From NCBI RefSeq assembly GCF_018531495.1, contig NZ_JAHDTI010000004.1, positions 1 to 64,000 of the forward strand: DNA of 64,000 nucleotides, given 5' to 3'. The notes under the pieces were generated by a model. The model was not told the origin of the DNA and did no database searches. It saw nothing but the letters and a program-made list of their open reading frames with translations. This DNA comes from Nonomuraea sediminis (GTDB lineage: Bacteria; Actinomycetota; Actinomycetes; Streptosporangiales; Streptosporangiaceae). The position numbers and the translations under genes are program-made. Positions 38,424-46,976 of the stretch are shown piece by piece. The first letter of the stretch is position 1. Every line of letters begins with the position of its first letter.

Positions 38424-38929
38424 CGGAGCCGGCGCCTGCCGACCACGAGCAGCACCTCGCGCAGGGCGTCGGCGGCCTGCCGTACGGCCTCTTCAGGGAC
38501 GCCGGCGAGCACGTCCTCGTGCACCTTGCCCGAGACGGCCATCGCGGTGTCGGAGACGCGCAGGCCCTCGGTGGTGAGCTGCACCCAGCGGCTGCGGCCG
38601 TCGCCGTCGTTGTCCGCGCGTTCGACGTAGCCGGCCGCGGTCAGCCGCTGCAGCACGTTGCTGATCCCGCCCGAGGTGAGGAACAGCGCCCGTGACAGCT
38701 CGCTCGGCTTCATCCGGTACGGCGGGCCGAGCCGGTTCAGCGCGGCCAGCACGTCGAACTCGGCATAGGTGAGCCCCAGCTCGGCCAGCTCGGGCTTGAG
38801 CGCCTGCTCGAACAGGCCGTTGATGCGCGACATCCGCTTGCTCAGCTCGAGAGCCGCGATCAGCGAAGGCGACAGGCCCGACCTCTCCCAGCGCGGGACC
38901 AGCGCGTCGACCTCGTCCTTGCGTTCCAC
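38420..38929 (-). CDS. MarR-family regulator
   Basis: A 169-residue winged-helix regulator with LTYAEFDVLAALNRLGPPY, MKPSELSRALFLTSGGISNV (recognition helix), LQRLTAAGYVERADN and DGRSRWVQLTTEGL (wing). It is divergent from an amidohydrolase gene across about 60 bp that holds a palindrome, so it probably regulates that gene and itself (inference). Confidence 0.9.
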   Translation of the reverse strand: MERKDEVDALVPRWERSGLSPSLIAALELSKRMSRINGLFEQALKPELAELGLTYAEFDVLAALNRLGPPYRMKPSELSRALFLTSGGISNVLQRLTAAGYVERADNDGDGRSRWVQLTTEGLRVSDTAMAVSGKVHEDVLAGVPEEAVRQAADALREVLLVVGRRRLR

Positions 38930-38955
38930 GCATCGAGGATACCTGTCACCAGATT

Positions 38956-38985
38956 GCTTTCTAAAAAGCTTTTCTCTAAGCTTTC
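38956..38985. promoter_or_regulatory. Candidate MarR operator in the marR-amidohydrolase gap
   Basis: GCTTTCTAAAAAGC (38956-38969) is an imperfect palindrome, directly followed by AAGCTTTT-type sequence and a second AAGCTTT near 38979. The AT-rich patch contrasts with the surrounding DNA and ends just before the amidohydrolase ATG at 38990. Confidence 0.55.
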
Positions 38986-38989
38986 AGCT

Positions 38990-40225
38990 ATGACAACAGT
39001 GATCAGAAACGGCATCGTGATCGACACCGAGCCGAACCCGGTCGTGCTGCGCGACACCGACGTGCTCATCGAGGACGGGAAGATCGCGGCCGTGGGCAAA
39101 GGCCTCAGCGGCGACGAGGTGATCGACGCGACCGGGCGCATCGTGCTGCCCGGGTTCGTCGACAGCCACCGGCACACCTGGCAGGCCGCCATCCGGGCGG
39201 TCGCCCCGAACACGGATTTCGCGGGATATCTGCGGACTGTCCTCGGGGAGCTGGCGCCCCGCTTCGCGCCCGAGGACGTGCGGGCCGGGAACCTGGCCGG
39301 CGCGCTGGAGGCGCTCGACGCGGGGATCACCACGTTGCTGGATTGGTCGCACATCCAGTTCACGCCCCAGCACACCGACGCCACCGTGGACGCGCTGCGG
39401 GCCTCGGGCATCAGGGCCGTCTTCGGCTACTGCTACGGCGGGCCCGCCGAGGGCTTCGAGGCCGAGACCCGGCGCGTACGCGACCTCGGCGTACCCATGG
39501 CCATGGCGGCGCTCGGCCCGGAGATCGTCAGCCGGGAGCAGGCACTGCGCGAGTGGCGGCTGGCCGCCGAGCTCGACCTGGACATCACCGCGCACCTGGG
39601 CTCGCACAGCGGGCAGAGCGCCGGGGACACGCTGGCCTGGCTCCGCGACAGCGGCCTGCTCGAGCAGCGCATCACCTACATCCACGCCAACCACTACACC
39701 GACGAGGCGCTCAAGGTGATCGCCGAGTCGGGCGGGAGCGTCTCGGTGTCGCCGATCGACGAGATGACGCTGGGCATGGGAGACCCGATCACCGGCCGGG
39801 CACGGGCGGCGGGCATGCCCGTCTCGCTGAGCGCCGACACGGTGGTGTGCGCGCCCGGCGACATGTTCAGCCTGATGCGGGCGGCGTTCATGATGGAGCG
39901 GGGGCGGATCACCGTGGCGGACACGCTGCGGATGGCCACGCTGGAAGGGGCGCAGGTCGTCGGGCTCGGCGACGTCGTCGGCTCGCTGCGGCCGGGCAAG
40001 CAGGCCGACCTGGTGCTGCTGCGCACCGACACGCTCGGCATGGCCGCCGCGCACGACCCGATCGGCGCCGTCGTGCTCAACGCCGACACAAGCACTGTTG
40101 ACACCGTGCTGGTCGGTGGGAAGGTGGTCAAGCGCGACGGGCGGCTCGTAGGCCATGATCTCGCCAAGGTTCTGTCCGACCTCGACGAGGCGGCACGGCG
40201 CGTTCTCGGGACTCCCGAGGGCTGA
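38990..40225 (+). CDS. Amidohydrolase (TrzN/AtzA/cytosine-deaminase-like)
   Basis: A 411-residue metal-dependent hydrolase. The first metal site is GFVDSHRHTWQAAIR, other ligands are in TAHLGSHSGQ and YIHANHYTDEAL, and the catalytic Asp in SLSADT. The C-terminal strand motif GSLRPGKQADLVLL is typical of the superfamily. Substrate class is probably a deaminated or dehalogenated heterocycle, but that is not certain. No signal peptide. ATG at 38990 lacks a good ribosome site. Regulated, probably, by the adjacent MarR. Confidence 0.88.
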   Translation: MTTVIRNGIVIDTEPNPVVLRDTDVLIEDGKIAAVGKGLSGDEVIDATGRIVLPGFVDSHRHTWQAAIRAVAPNTDFAGYLRTVLGELAPRFAPEDVRAGNLAGALEALDAGITTLLDWSHIQFTPQHTDATVDALRASGIRAVFGYCYGGPAEGFEAETRRVRDLGVPMAMAALGPEIVSREQALREWRLAAELDLDITAHLGSHSGQSAGDTLAWLRDSGLLEQRITYIHANHYTDEALKVIAESGGSVSVSPIDEMTLGMGDPITGRARAAGMPVSLSADTVVCAPGDMFSLMRAAFMMERGRITVADTLRMATLEGAQVVGLGDVVGSLRPGKQADLVLLRTDTLGMAAAHDPIGAVVLNADTSTVDTVLVGGKVVKRDGRLVGHDLAKVLSDLDEAARRVLGTPEG

Positions 40226-40272
40226 ACATGCACACTTGATCGTCGGTTTCTTCCGAAAAGGGGCGGACGACG

Positions 40273-41205
40273 GTGATCGCACGGCTGATGCAACGCGTCG
40301 CGGCGGCCAAGGAACGCGGGCGCCGGTACGTCGACCACTGGCGCGTCCGCCGTCCCTCGGTCGACCACCTGATCCGCACGTTCCGCCGCTACCAGGGGCG
40401 TTTCGGTGACCGGCTCGCGGGGGCGATCACCTACTTCGCGTTCCTGTCGTTCTTCCCCCTGGTGGCCCTGGCGTACGGGCTGTTCGTGAAGGTCGCCTCG
40501 GCCAGCCCGGCGCTGACCGAGGCCTTCGACCGGGCGATGAGCGAGCAACTGCCGGGCATCGCCGGCCAGTTGCAGCTCCAACAGATCAGCCAGTACGCCA
40601 CCACGATCTCCGTCGTCGGCCTGCTCGGTCTGCTCTACGCCGGGCTCGGCGCGGTCGACGCGCTGCGCGGGGCGCTGCGGGAGATGTCGATGTCGCTCAA
40701 GCAGCCGCTCAACTTCTTCCTCGGCAAGGCACGCGACCTGGTCTCGCTCGTCCTCATGGGGCTGACGATGCTGGCCTCGGTGGCGGTCAGCGGGTTCGCC
40801 AACCAGGCCACGGCCTGGCTGACGGGCGTCCTCGGCCTCGACAGCGGCGACCTGCTCAGCAGGGGCGCGGTGTGGAGCACCGGGGTGGTGGCCGGCGTGG
40901 TGGCCGACTGGACGCTGTTCCTGATCGTGCTCGGCTGGGTGGCGCGGCCCACCCAGCCCTTCACGGTCATCGCCCGCGGCGCCCTGCTCGGGGCGGTCGG
41001 GTTCGGGCTGCTCAAGCTGCTGGCCGGGCTGGTGCTCGGGCACACGCTGACCAACCCGATCTACGGCACGTTCGCCGTGATGGTGGGCCTGCTGCTGTGG
41101 ATCAACCTCTCCGCGCGGCTCGCGCTCTACGTGGCCGCGTGGACCGCCACCGCCGGGATGGCGCCGCCGCCGTCGCCCACGCCGCTTCCCGCGTCATGGC
41201 CGTGA
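40273..41205 (+). CDS. YihY/BrkB-family membrane protein
   Basis: A 310-residue inner-membrane protein with about six membrane helices. YihY-family features are RFGDRLAGAITYFAFLSFFP, LVALAYGLFV, a GLLGLLYAGLGAVDAL helix and the late TNPIYGTFAVMVGLLLWINL. Function in the family is not settled. GTG at 40273 has AAGGGG upstream. The 3' end overlaps the convergent D,D-carboxypeptidase gene by 12 bp. Confidence 0.9.
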   Translation: MIARLMQRVAAAKERGRRYVDHWRVRRPSVDHLIRTFRRYQGRFGDRLAGAITYFAFLSFFPLVALAYGLFVKVASASPALTEAFDRAMSEQLPGIAGQLQLQQISQYATTISVVGLLGLLYAGLGAVDALRGALREMSMSLKQPLNFFLGKARDLVSLVLMGLTMLASVAVSGFANQATAWLTGVLGLDSGDLLSRGAVWSTGVVAGVVADWTLFLIVLGWVARPTQPFTVIARGALLGAVGFGLLKLLAGLVLGHTLTNPIYGTFAVMVGLLLWINLSARLALYVAAWTATAGMAPPPSPTPLPASWP

Positions 41206-42288
41206 CGCGCGCCTGCGCCGGATGCCGAAACCCAGCCACGCCAGGCCGAACAGCAGCCCGCCGCCGATGACGACCCCGCCCACGGTCCTGCTGGCGTCGG
41301 TCTGCTTGGCGGCCGCCGCGCCCAGCATCGGCGTCTTCAGCGGCTCCTGGGCCAGGGCCGACGGCGGAGTCACCGCCTGCTGGTCAGGGATCGGATCCAC
41401 CAGCTGTCCGACCGGCTGCACCTTGCCGCGGGCCGCGAAGCCCCAGTCCAGCAGGCTCGCCACCTCGTTCCAGAACGAGCCGTCGTAGCGCATGATCGTT
41501 ACGATGATGGTGTGGCCGCCGCGGGTGGCGGCGCCGACGAAGCTGCCCAGCGCCTTGGACGTCCAGCCGTTCTTGACGCCGATCATGCCCTTGTAGCGCC
41601 ACAGGAGCTTGTTGTGGTTGCCGATCTCGTACGACTTGCCCTTCGGGGCGGGGAACTTGGCGCTCTTCAGGCTCACGTACCGCCGGAAGTCTGGATTTTT
41701 CAGACCAGCGCGGGCGATGAGCGCCAAGTCGTAAGCGGAGCTGAGCTGTCCGGGCTTGTCCAGGCCATTGGGCGTCTTGGCCACGGTGTCCTTCGCCTGC
41801 AGCCGCCTGGCCTCGGCGTTCATGTCCGACAGCGTCCTGCCCATCCCGCCGTTCGTCTCGGCCAGCGCCACCGCCGCGTCGTTGCCCGAGCACAGCAGCA
41901 GGCCCTTGAACAGGTCGTCGACCGTGTAGATCGCCTTGGTCGTCAGGCCGACGGCCGAACCCTCCTGGTTGACCGCGTTGGCGCTCGGCTTCACCTTGAG
42001 CGTGCGGTCGAGCTTGGGGATGAGGGTCTCGGCGGTCAGGGTCTTGAGCGTGCTGGCCGGGGCGTAGCGCCCGTGCGCGTCCTTGGCCGCGAGCACCTGC
42101 CCGGTGTCGGCATCGGCGATCACGTACGAGGTGGCCTTGGTCTTGGGCGGCACCTTGACGCCGGCCGGGTGGACCAGCCCACGCTTGCCCAGCATGTCGC
42201 CGCCGATAGGGCCTTGGGCGGCGTGCGCCGGAGTGGTCATGGTGACCGTCGCGAAGAGTGCCGTGACAGGCACCAGTTTCATCCACAT
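41194..42288 (-). CDS. D-alanyl-D-alanine carboxypeptidase (S11, DacC-like)
   Basis: A 364-residue exported penicillin-binding protein that trims the terminal D-Ala from stem peptides. It has a signal peptide (residues 1-23, ending PAHAAQ). The catalytic motifs are SxxK in YAPASTLKTLT, SGN in LLCSGNDAAVALAE, and a K-x-G variant, KNGWTSKALG. A C-terminal membrane helix (VGGVVIGGGLLFGLAWLGFG) and basic tail would hold it to the outer face of the membrane. Divergent from the SCO4848-type gene. Confidence 0.93.
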   Translation of the reverse strand: MWMKLVPVTALFATVTMTTPAHAAQGPIGGDMLGKRGLVHPAGVKVPPKTKATSYVIADADTGQVLAAKDAHGRYAPASTLKTLTAETLIPKLDRTLKVKPSANAVNQEGSAVGLTTKAIYTVDDLFKGLLLCSGNDAAVALAETNGGMGRTLSDMNAEARRLQAKDTVAKTPNGLDKPGQLSSAYDLALIARAGLKNPDFRRYVSLKSAKFPAPKGKSYEIGNHNKLLWRYKGMIGVKNGWTSKALGSFVGAATRGGHTIIVTIMRYDGSFWNEVASLLDWGFAARGKVQPVGQLVDPIPDQQAVTPPSALAQEPLKTPMLGAAAAKQTDASRTVGGVVIGGGLLFGLAWLGFGIRRRRASRP

Positions 42289-42372
42289 GGCGGATCTCAG
42301 CGTAGCTTCGTGTCATTGCCCATGTGGCGACACCTGCCCCGTAGATCCACCCACGACGCCTGAGAGGCGACT

Positions 42373-42579
42373 ATGTCGAGAAAATTGGCCGTTTTCCTCG
42401 TTATTCTCGGAGTGTTCATGATCTTCGAGTGGGTGAATCTTGGGTTTAACCTGGCCGCGGGCCATCCGACCAGCTTCTACGTGGTCCACGGCATCCTGAT
42501 CGCCGTCAACGTGATCCTGGGGATCGTCCTCGGCGTCATCGGGGTGCGGGGTCTGCTCCGCAGAGGGCGCGCCGGGTGA
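42373..42579 (+). CDS. SCO4848-family small membrane protein
   Basis: A 68-residue protein with two membrane helices (KLAVFLVILGVFMIFEWVNL and VVHGILIAVNVILGIVLGVI) and a basic tail. I recall this family (SCO4848-like) next to the S11 carboxypeptidase in Streptomyces, as here. GAGAGG lies upstream of the ATG. Function unknown. Its last 44 bp overlap the convergent ATP-grasp gene. Confidence 0.85.
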   Translation: MSRKLAVFLVILGVFMIFEWVNLGFNLAAGHPTSFYVVHGILIAVNVILGIVLGVIGVRGLLRRGRAG

Positions 42580-43945
42580 GCCTGTGGAGCTCGTCGGCCT
42601 CCTCGCGGGAGTTGCCGATCGAGGTGAAGCCGAGCTTGCCGTACTCGGGAATGGCCCCGAGCAGGTGCAGCACGTTCCCGGTACGGCTGGCCGCGTCGAA
42701 CCCGAGTCCCAGCGACTCCACCATCCGCACCACCTCACCGGGAGAGCGGCCCTTCAGGCAGTAGGCGGCGCAGTTGTCCGTGGCGGTGTAGTACTTCGGC
42801 TGCCCGTCGGCCACCAGCAGCCCGAGCCCGGGATCGTAGGTGGCGCCGGTCGTCAGCAGGGCCGCGCCGAAGGGGTGCGTGGTCCCGCCGATGCGCAGGT
42901 TGATCTCGCACAGCAGCGCCGCGTACCCGGCGTCGGCCTTGAGCGCGAAGAAGTCCATCCCGAACAGGCCCACCACGCCCCTGTCGGCCAGCAGGTTCGC
43001 GATCCGCGTCGCGGAGCCCTGGACCTCGGCCCGGTACTCGGGCGCGGCGGGGAACGTGCAGCCCTGGTAGACGTCGTTGTTGGCGCCGCCGAGCACCTGG
43101 TCGTGGGTGGCGACCACGTCGGCGTGCCCGCCCGGCGTGATCCTGGCCAGCGCGCTGGGGTAGTACAGCGGGCGGTGCTCGATGAACTCCTCGACCACCG
43201 CACCCCTGTCCATGATCTTGGCCGAGAAGCTCTCCCACGTCTCGCCCTCGGCGGAGAAGCTGGTCCACGCCCTGTCGTTCTTGCGCACCAGCGCATTGCC
43301 GAGCCCGGAATAGCCGTCGTTCAGCTTGACGATCACCTGCTCGCCCGGCAGCTCCTCGATCGCGTCCTCGAGCTCGGTCAGCAGGCGGATGTCGCGGAAG
43401 CCGCGGGCCATCGGCACGCCCGCCTCCTGCCCGATCTCCCTGGCGCCGCTCTTGGAGCCGTAGTACGCCAGCGAGGTGGCCGGGCCGTAGAGCGGCACGT
43501 TGAGTAACGAGGCCAGCTCTTCCTCGAGCTCGCTCAGGACGAACGGGACCATCCACGCGTCGTCGCCGCCGATGGCCTCCCTGATTTCGCCGATGGCGTC
43601 GGGTCGATCCAGCAGGGTTCTGGTCAGCGGCTGGGAGCAGGGGTCGTCGAGGCTGATCAGTTGCAGCCGCTTGGCGGCGCCATCCGGGTCGGGCAGGAAG
43701 CCGAAGTAGTAGTCGACGATGTCGGGATCGACGGGCATGGAGGACAGGTAGACCACCCTGACTCCGGGCTCGCGCAACGTGAGGAGGAGGAACAGCAGGC
43801 GCTCCTCGTAGCACCTCACCCCCGTGATGCGGCGCAGCTCATCCTGCGGCAGGGAGAGCGAGGGCACGACCACCAGGGTCCCCTCGCTCGGCTCGAAGAT
43901 GCTCAACCGTGCATGCTTCTCCCCGAACGGGATATTAGTGATCAT
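42536..43945 (-). CDS. ATP-grasp peptide ligase, PGM1-like (preATP-grasp + ATP-grasp)
   Basis: A 469-residue ATP-dependent carboxylate-amine ligase. The N-terminal ~150 residues have VVPSLSLPQDELRRITGV and ERLLFLLLTLREPGVRVVYL, as in the preATP-grasp domain of PGM1, the pheganomycin peptide ligase. The ATP-grasp core follows: QVIVKLNDGYSGLGNAL, AVVEEFIEH, GLFGMDFFAL and the Mg site CEINLRIGGTTHP. No biosynthetic cluster surrounds it. ATG at 43945 lacks a visible ribosome site. Substrates unknown; it probably forms an amide bond (family knowledge plus inference). Confidence 0.85.
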   Translation of the reverse strand: MITNIPFGEKHARLSIFEPSEGTLVVVPSLSLPQDELRRITGVRCYEERLLFLLLTLREPGVRVVYLSSMPVDPDIVDYYFGFLPDPDGAAKRLQLISLDDPCSQPLTRTLLDRPDAIGEIREAIGGDDAWMVPFVLSELEEELASLLNVPLYGPATSLAYYGSKSGAREIGQEAGVPMARGFRDIRLLTELEDAIEELPGEQVIVKLNDGYSGLGNALVRKNDRAWTSFSAEGETWESFSAKIMDRGAVVEEFIEHRPLYYPSALARITPGGHADVVATHDQVLGGANNDVYQGCTFPAAPEYRAEVQGSATRIANLLADRGVVGLFGMDFFALKADAGYAALLCEINLRIGGTTHPFGAALLTTGATYDPGLGLLVADGQPKYYTATDNCAAYCLKGRSPGEVVRMVESLGLGFDAASRTGNVLHLLGAIPEYGKLGFTSIGNSREEADELHRLTRRALCGADPAPR

Positions 43946-44400
43946 ATTGCGAGTGAAGCACCGATTCTTCTCAAATGCAGCCAGCGTCGTAGTGTGATAC
44001 CCATGCCGGAAGGTGACACGATTCGAAATCGACGACCACGTTTGGACAGGGCCACATCGGGTGATGATCTAATGATCCCTTGTGACTATTTCCTGACCAC
44101 GTCGCCGTGTACGTAACGTGACGACCAGCGGTTTCGGGCATGCAGCGGGCTAACTTTTGGTGTAGTTGTCCGCGAGAACGCCTGCGAGAGCGATAAAGTC
44201 GATGTCATCGCCATCGGGCTCACGGCCAACCTTGCCGCGCTACACCCGTGCTGACGATCTCCGGCACCGAACCTTGGGGTGCGGCCTTCGAATCGCAGGG
44301 CAGCTGCCCAGACCGGACAGCTAACCACTGTCGGGACAAGTGACGATATATACGGTCGTGCGATCCTGGTGATTCGTACGGCATGACGGGACGGTGAACG
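43946..44400. other. Non-coding gap with a possible nei remnant
   Basis: No intact gene is visible. The frame 44003-44116 begins MPEGDTI and resembles the start of endonuclease VIII (see separate entry). Upstream of the M20 gene, near 44343-44356, an AT-rich ATATATACGGTCG patch with partial symmetry may be its promoter. Confidence 0.45.
44003..44116 (+). pseudogene. Possible 5' remnant of an endonuclease VIII (Nei) gene
   Basis: The 37-codon frame starts MPEGDTIRN. MPEGDTI is the invariant N-terminus of Nei glycosylases, with the catalytic Pro-Glu after Met removal. The following RPRLDRATSGDDL also aligns without gaps with the ARRLDRAL-x-G-x2-L helix of the family as I remember it. The frame ends in TAA at 44114-44116, and I see no later glycosylase motifs. 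This may be a decayed gene or a chance match. Confidence 0.4.
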
Positions 44401-45630
44401 ATGCGGGGACGTGAGCTGCGGGGGGAACTGGACGCGTTCCTGGCGGAGAACGAGCAGGACCTCGTGGCCTTCCGCCGTGACCTCCACAGGCACCCTGAGC
44501 TTGCCTTCGCTGAATACAGGACCACCCAGCGGATCGCCGAGCGGCTCACCGCCGCCGGTCTGGTGCCCTCGGTGCTGCCGCGCGGCACCGGGCTGATCTG
44601 CGACGTGGGCAGCGGCGACGGCCCCACCATCGCCCTGCGCGCCGACATCGACGCCCTCCCGCTCCAGGACGAGAAGGACGTCTCCTACCGTTCCACCGAC
44701 CACGGCGCCTGCCACGCCTGCGGCCACGACGTGCACACCACGATCCTGCTCGGCACCTCGGTCTTCCTCGCCCAGCAGGCCGCCGCCGGACTGCTGCCCG
44801 GCCGTGTCCGCCTGATCTTCCAGCCCGCCGAGGAACTGCCCGGCGGCGCCCTCGAGGTCATGGCCCACGGCGGCATCAGCGGTGTCGACCGCATCTTCGG
44901 CCTGCACTGCGACCCGCGCGTCGACGTCGGGCAGATCGGCCTCAAGTCCGGCCCGATCACCTCCGCCTGCGACAAGCTCTCGATCCGCGTCAAGGGCCCC
45001 GGCGGCCACACGGCCCGCCCGCACCTGACCGCCGACCTGGTCTTCGCCCTGGCCAAGATCCTCACCGAGCTCCCCGCCGCCCTCTCGCGCCGCGTCGACC
45101 CGCGCTCCTCGCTCAGCCTCGTCTGGGGCAAGGTCGAGGCCGGTACGGCCGCCAACGCCATCCCCGACGACGGCCTGGCCGAGGGCACGGTCCGCTGCCT
45201 CGACGAGAACGCCTGGCACGCCGCCCCCGACCTCATCAAGGCGCTCCTGGAGTCGGTCGCCGGCGCCTACGGCGTCGAGGCCACCATGGACTACACCCGC
45301 GGCGTCCCGCCGGTCGTCAACGACGAGTCCAGCGTCGACATGTTCGCCGAGGCCGCCGAGCGCGCCCTCGGCCCGGGCAGCGTCGTGCCGACCCAGCAGT
45401 CGCTCGGCGGCGAGGACTTCGCCTGGTACCTGGAGTCGATCCCCGGCGCCTTCGCCCGCCTGGGCACCCGCACGCCCGGCGGCACCACCTACGACATCCA
45501 CCAGGGCACGTTCGACGTCGACGAGCAGGCCATCGGCATGGGCGTCCGCCTCATGGCCGCCACCGCCCTCACCTCCCTCTGGGACAGCCCCATCCCCACC
45601 CTCGACCAGATCACCAACGCCCTCACCTAG
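44401..45630 (+). CDS. M20D-family amidohydrolase / aminoacylase
   Basis: A 409-residue zinc-type metallopeptidase-fold hydrolase. DLHRHPELAFAEYRTT lies near the start; ALRADIDALPLQDEKDVSY and CHACGHDVHTTILLG supply metal ligands, as do IFQPAEELPGGALEVM and the C-terminal SLGGEDFAWYLE. An inserted dimerisation domain has VKGPGGHTARPH. Related enzymes hydrolyse N-acyl amino acids, hippurate or indole-acetyl conjugates; the substrate here is unknown. ATG at 44401. Confidence 0.92.
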   Translation: MRGRELRGELDAFLAENEQDLVAFRRDLHRHPELAFAEYRTTQRIAERLTAAGLVPSVLPRGTGLICDVGSGDGPTIALRADIDALPLQDEKDVSYRSTDHGACHACGHDVHTTILLGTSVFLAQQAAAGLLPGRVRLIFQPAEELPGGALEVMAHGGISGVDRIFGLHCDPRVDVGQIGLKSGPITSACDKLSIRVKGPGGHTARPHLTADLVFALAKILTELPAALSRRVDPRSSLSLVWGKVEAGTAANAIPDDGLAEGTVRCLDENAWHAAPDLIKALLESVAGAYGVEATMDYTRGVPPVVNDESSVDMFAEAAERALGPGSVVPTQQSLGGEDFAWYLESIPGAFARLGTRTPGGTTYDIHQGTFDVDEQAIGMGVRLMAATALTSLWDSPIPTLDQITNALT

Positions 45631-45649
45631 TACGGCAAGCGCCCAGCAC

Positions 45650-45761
45650 AAAGGCGTTCGCTACGCTCACACGCTCTTTTTTGAGGGCCCACCCGTGACC
45701 CGCCTGGCTGGTCGCCCGCCTGATGCCCACCCCACCCCGCCCCGCCGCGGCGGGCGGGCAT
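45650..45761 (+). repeat. Dispersed repeat, copy 1
   Basis: The copy begins AAAGGCGTTCGCTACGCTCA, continues CACGCTCTTTTTTGAGGG and ends in a CCGCCGCGGCGGGCGG-rich stretch. It corresponds over its length to copy 3 at 47332-47434 in the same orientation. Confidence 0.75.
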
Positions 45762-45797
45762 CTGGGATCTCATCCCTGGCCGATCGGTAAGGGCATG

Positions 45798-45948
45798 GTG
45801 TTCGCTGCGCTCACACGTCTCTCCAGCGGGCCTGTCGGCCCGCCCCTGGAGGTCCTCGCTCACGCTCGGTCGCTTTTCTGGAGAAGCCCACCCCTTACCC
45901 ACCTGGGTGGCCGCCCGCCTGACACCCATCCGCCCCGCCGGGCGGGAG
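45798..45948 (+). repeat. Dispersed repeat, diverged copy 2
   Basis: GTGTTCGCTGCGCTCACACG at the left, then CACCCCTTACCCACCTGGGT, CGCCTGACACCC and a GCCGGGCGGG end show the same order of blocks as copies 1 and 3. It has an internal insert around 45825-45885. Confidence 0.6.
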
Positions 45949-46003
45949 ACCAACTACGTCACGAAAACCATCGGGCGGCGCGGTTGTCCCGCTTCAATGG
46001 GGC

Positions 46004-46255
46004 ATGTCCCTGGCCTCTGAAATCGCCCACGACGACAAGATGGTCAAGAAGTCTGTGACCATTCGCCGGTCCGTAGCCGAGGAGGTCGAGGCACGCACCG
46101 GCAAGCGCGACTTTTCGCGGTTCGTCAACGAGGCTCTGGAGCGCCAGTTGGCGCTCCTGAAGGCCGGCGAGATCGTCCGCGACTTCGAGCAGCAACATGG
46201 CCCGCTCACCGACGAAGACAGGGACGAGGCTCAACGGGCATGGCGCGGTCAGTGA
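46004..46255 (+). CDS. Orphan antitoxin-like protein (VapB/CopG type)
   Basis: An 83-residue protein. VKKSVTIRRSVAEEVEARTG is a ribbon-helix-helix-like N-terminus, followed by DFSRFVNEALERQLALLKAG and an acidic C-terminal tail (LTDEDRDEAQRAWRGQ) of the sort that binds a toxin. Normally a PIN-type toxin follows immediately. Here the next ~130 bp encode nothing like a PIN domain. It therefore looks like an orphaned antitoxin. ATG 46040 is an alternative start. Confidence 0.7.
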   Translation: MSLASEIAHDDKMVKKSVTIRRSVAEEVEARTGKRDFSRFVNEALERQLALLKAGEIVRDFEQQHGPLTDEDRDEAQRAWRGQ

Positions 46256-46391
46256 GGCGCGGCCAGTCCATGTCCGAGCCCCCGCCCGAGGTGGGAGGCG
46301 CTGTCCGTCACGTAAGGCTTGCTCACCGGGCGAGATCATGAACGCTTCCTGCCGCCTTCGGGGAGATCGTCACCCAGCGAAGGCTTTGGCT

Positions 46392-46976
46392 TCAAGCATT
46401 CGGTTCTGCGTTGAGGATGCGGGTCATCCAGTCCAGGGTGCCCGTCCGCAGAGCTTCGTCCGCCAGACGCTTGGCGGTCGGGGTCTTGAGAGCAGCTAGG
46501 GAGCTGTTGATCCAGGGCTGGACGTTTTGGTGACCTTGTTCCCGATACTCGGTGGCCTGAAGGAGGCATTCCAGCTTGTCCGCGTCGCGAGCGCAGATGG
46601 CTTCGAGGCTGGTCTTCTCCTCATACTCTCCGACCGCGTCGCCGACCATCTCGGCGACTGACCCGGGCACATCGCGCACCTGGTCAGAGGTGACCTGCTC
46701 GTTGGTGGTCGCCTTGAGGTAGCGCTTAGCGATGTAGGGGATGTCGGTGATGCGCGTTTCCTGGGTGTCGTGGAACAGGCTGAGAAACGCGGCGCGCTCG
46801 GGGTTCGCCCCCTCCAGAGCCGCGACCACACTGGCGATGACCGCCGCTCGGAAGGAGTGCTCGGCGATGCTCTCCGGATCGCGTACCCCTGCGATCAACC
46901 AGCCCGTGCGCTTGTAGCGCTTGAGCAGGCCGATCTCGTGGAGCAAACCGGTCAGCCCGGCCAAGTCGTCCGACAC
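46392..46976 (-). CDS. HD-domain phosphohydrolase (YfbR/HDDC2-like)
   Basis: A 194-residue HD-domain hydrolase. The metal residues are visible: His in ESIAEHSFRAAVIAS, the HD pair in FLSLFHDTQETRITDIP, and Asp in ARDADKLECLLQATEY. Family members are 5'-deoxynucleotidases. GTG at 46976 has AGGGGAA upstream. It lies in the accessory patch, flanked by repeats, with no functional partner seen. Confidence 0.85.
   Translation of the reverse strand: MSDDLAGLTGLLHEIGLLKRYKRTGWLIAGVRDPESIAEHSFRAAVIASVVAALEGANPERAAFLSLFHDTQETRITDIPYIAKRYLKATTNEQVTSDQVRDVPGSVAEMVGDAVGEYEEKTSLEAICARDADKLECLLQATEYREQGHQNVQPWINSSLAALKTPTAKRLADEALRTGTLDWMTRILNAEPNA

Noticed and set aside
44343..44365. Near-palindrome around ATATATACGGTCG before the M20 gene as an operator
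   Set aside because: Only the outer TCG/CGA triplets and the central TATATA are symmetric; more likely an AT-rich promoter element.
45631..46003. tRNA or attachment site next to the accessory patch
   Set aside because: I looked for cloverleaf arms and a terminal CCA-type sequence and saw only the dispersed repeats and GC-rich hairpins.
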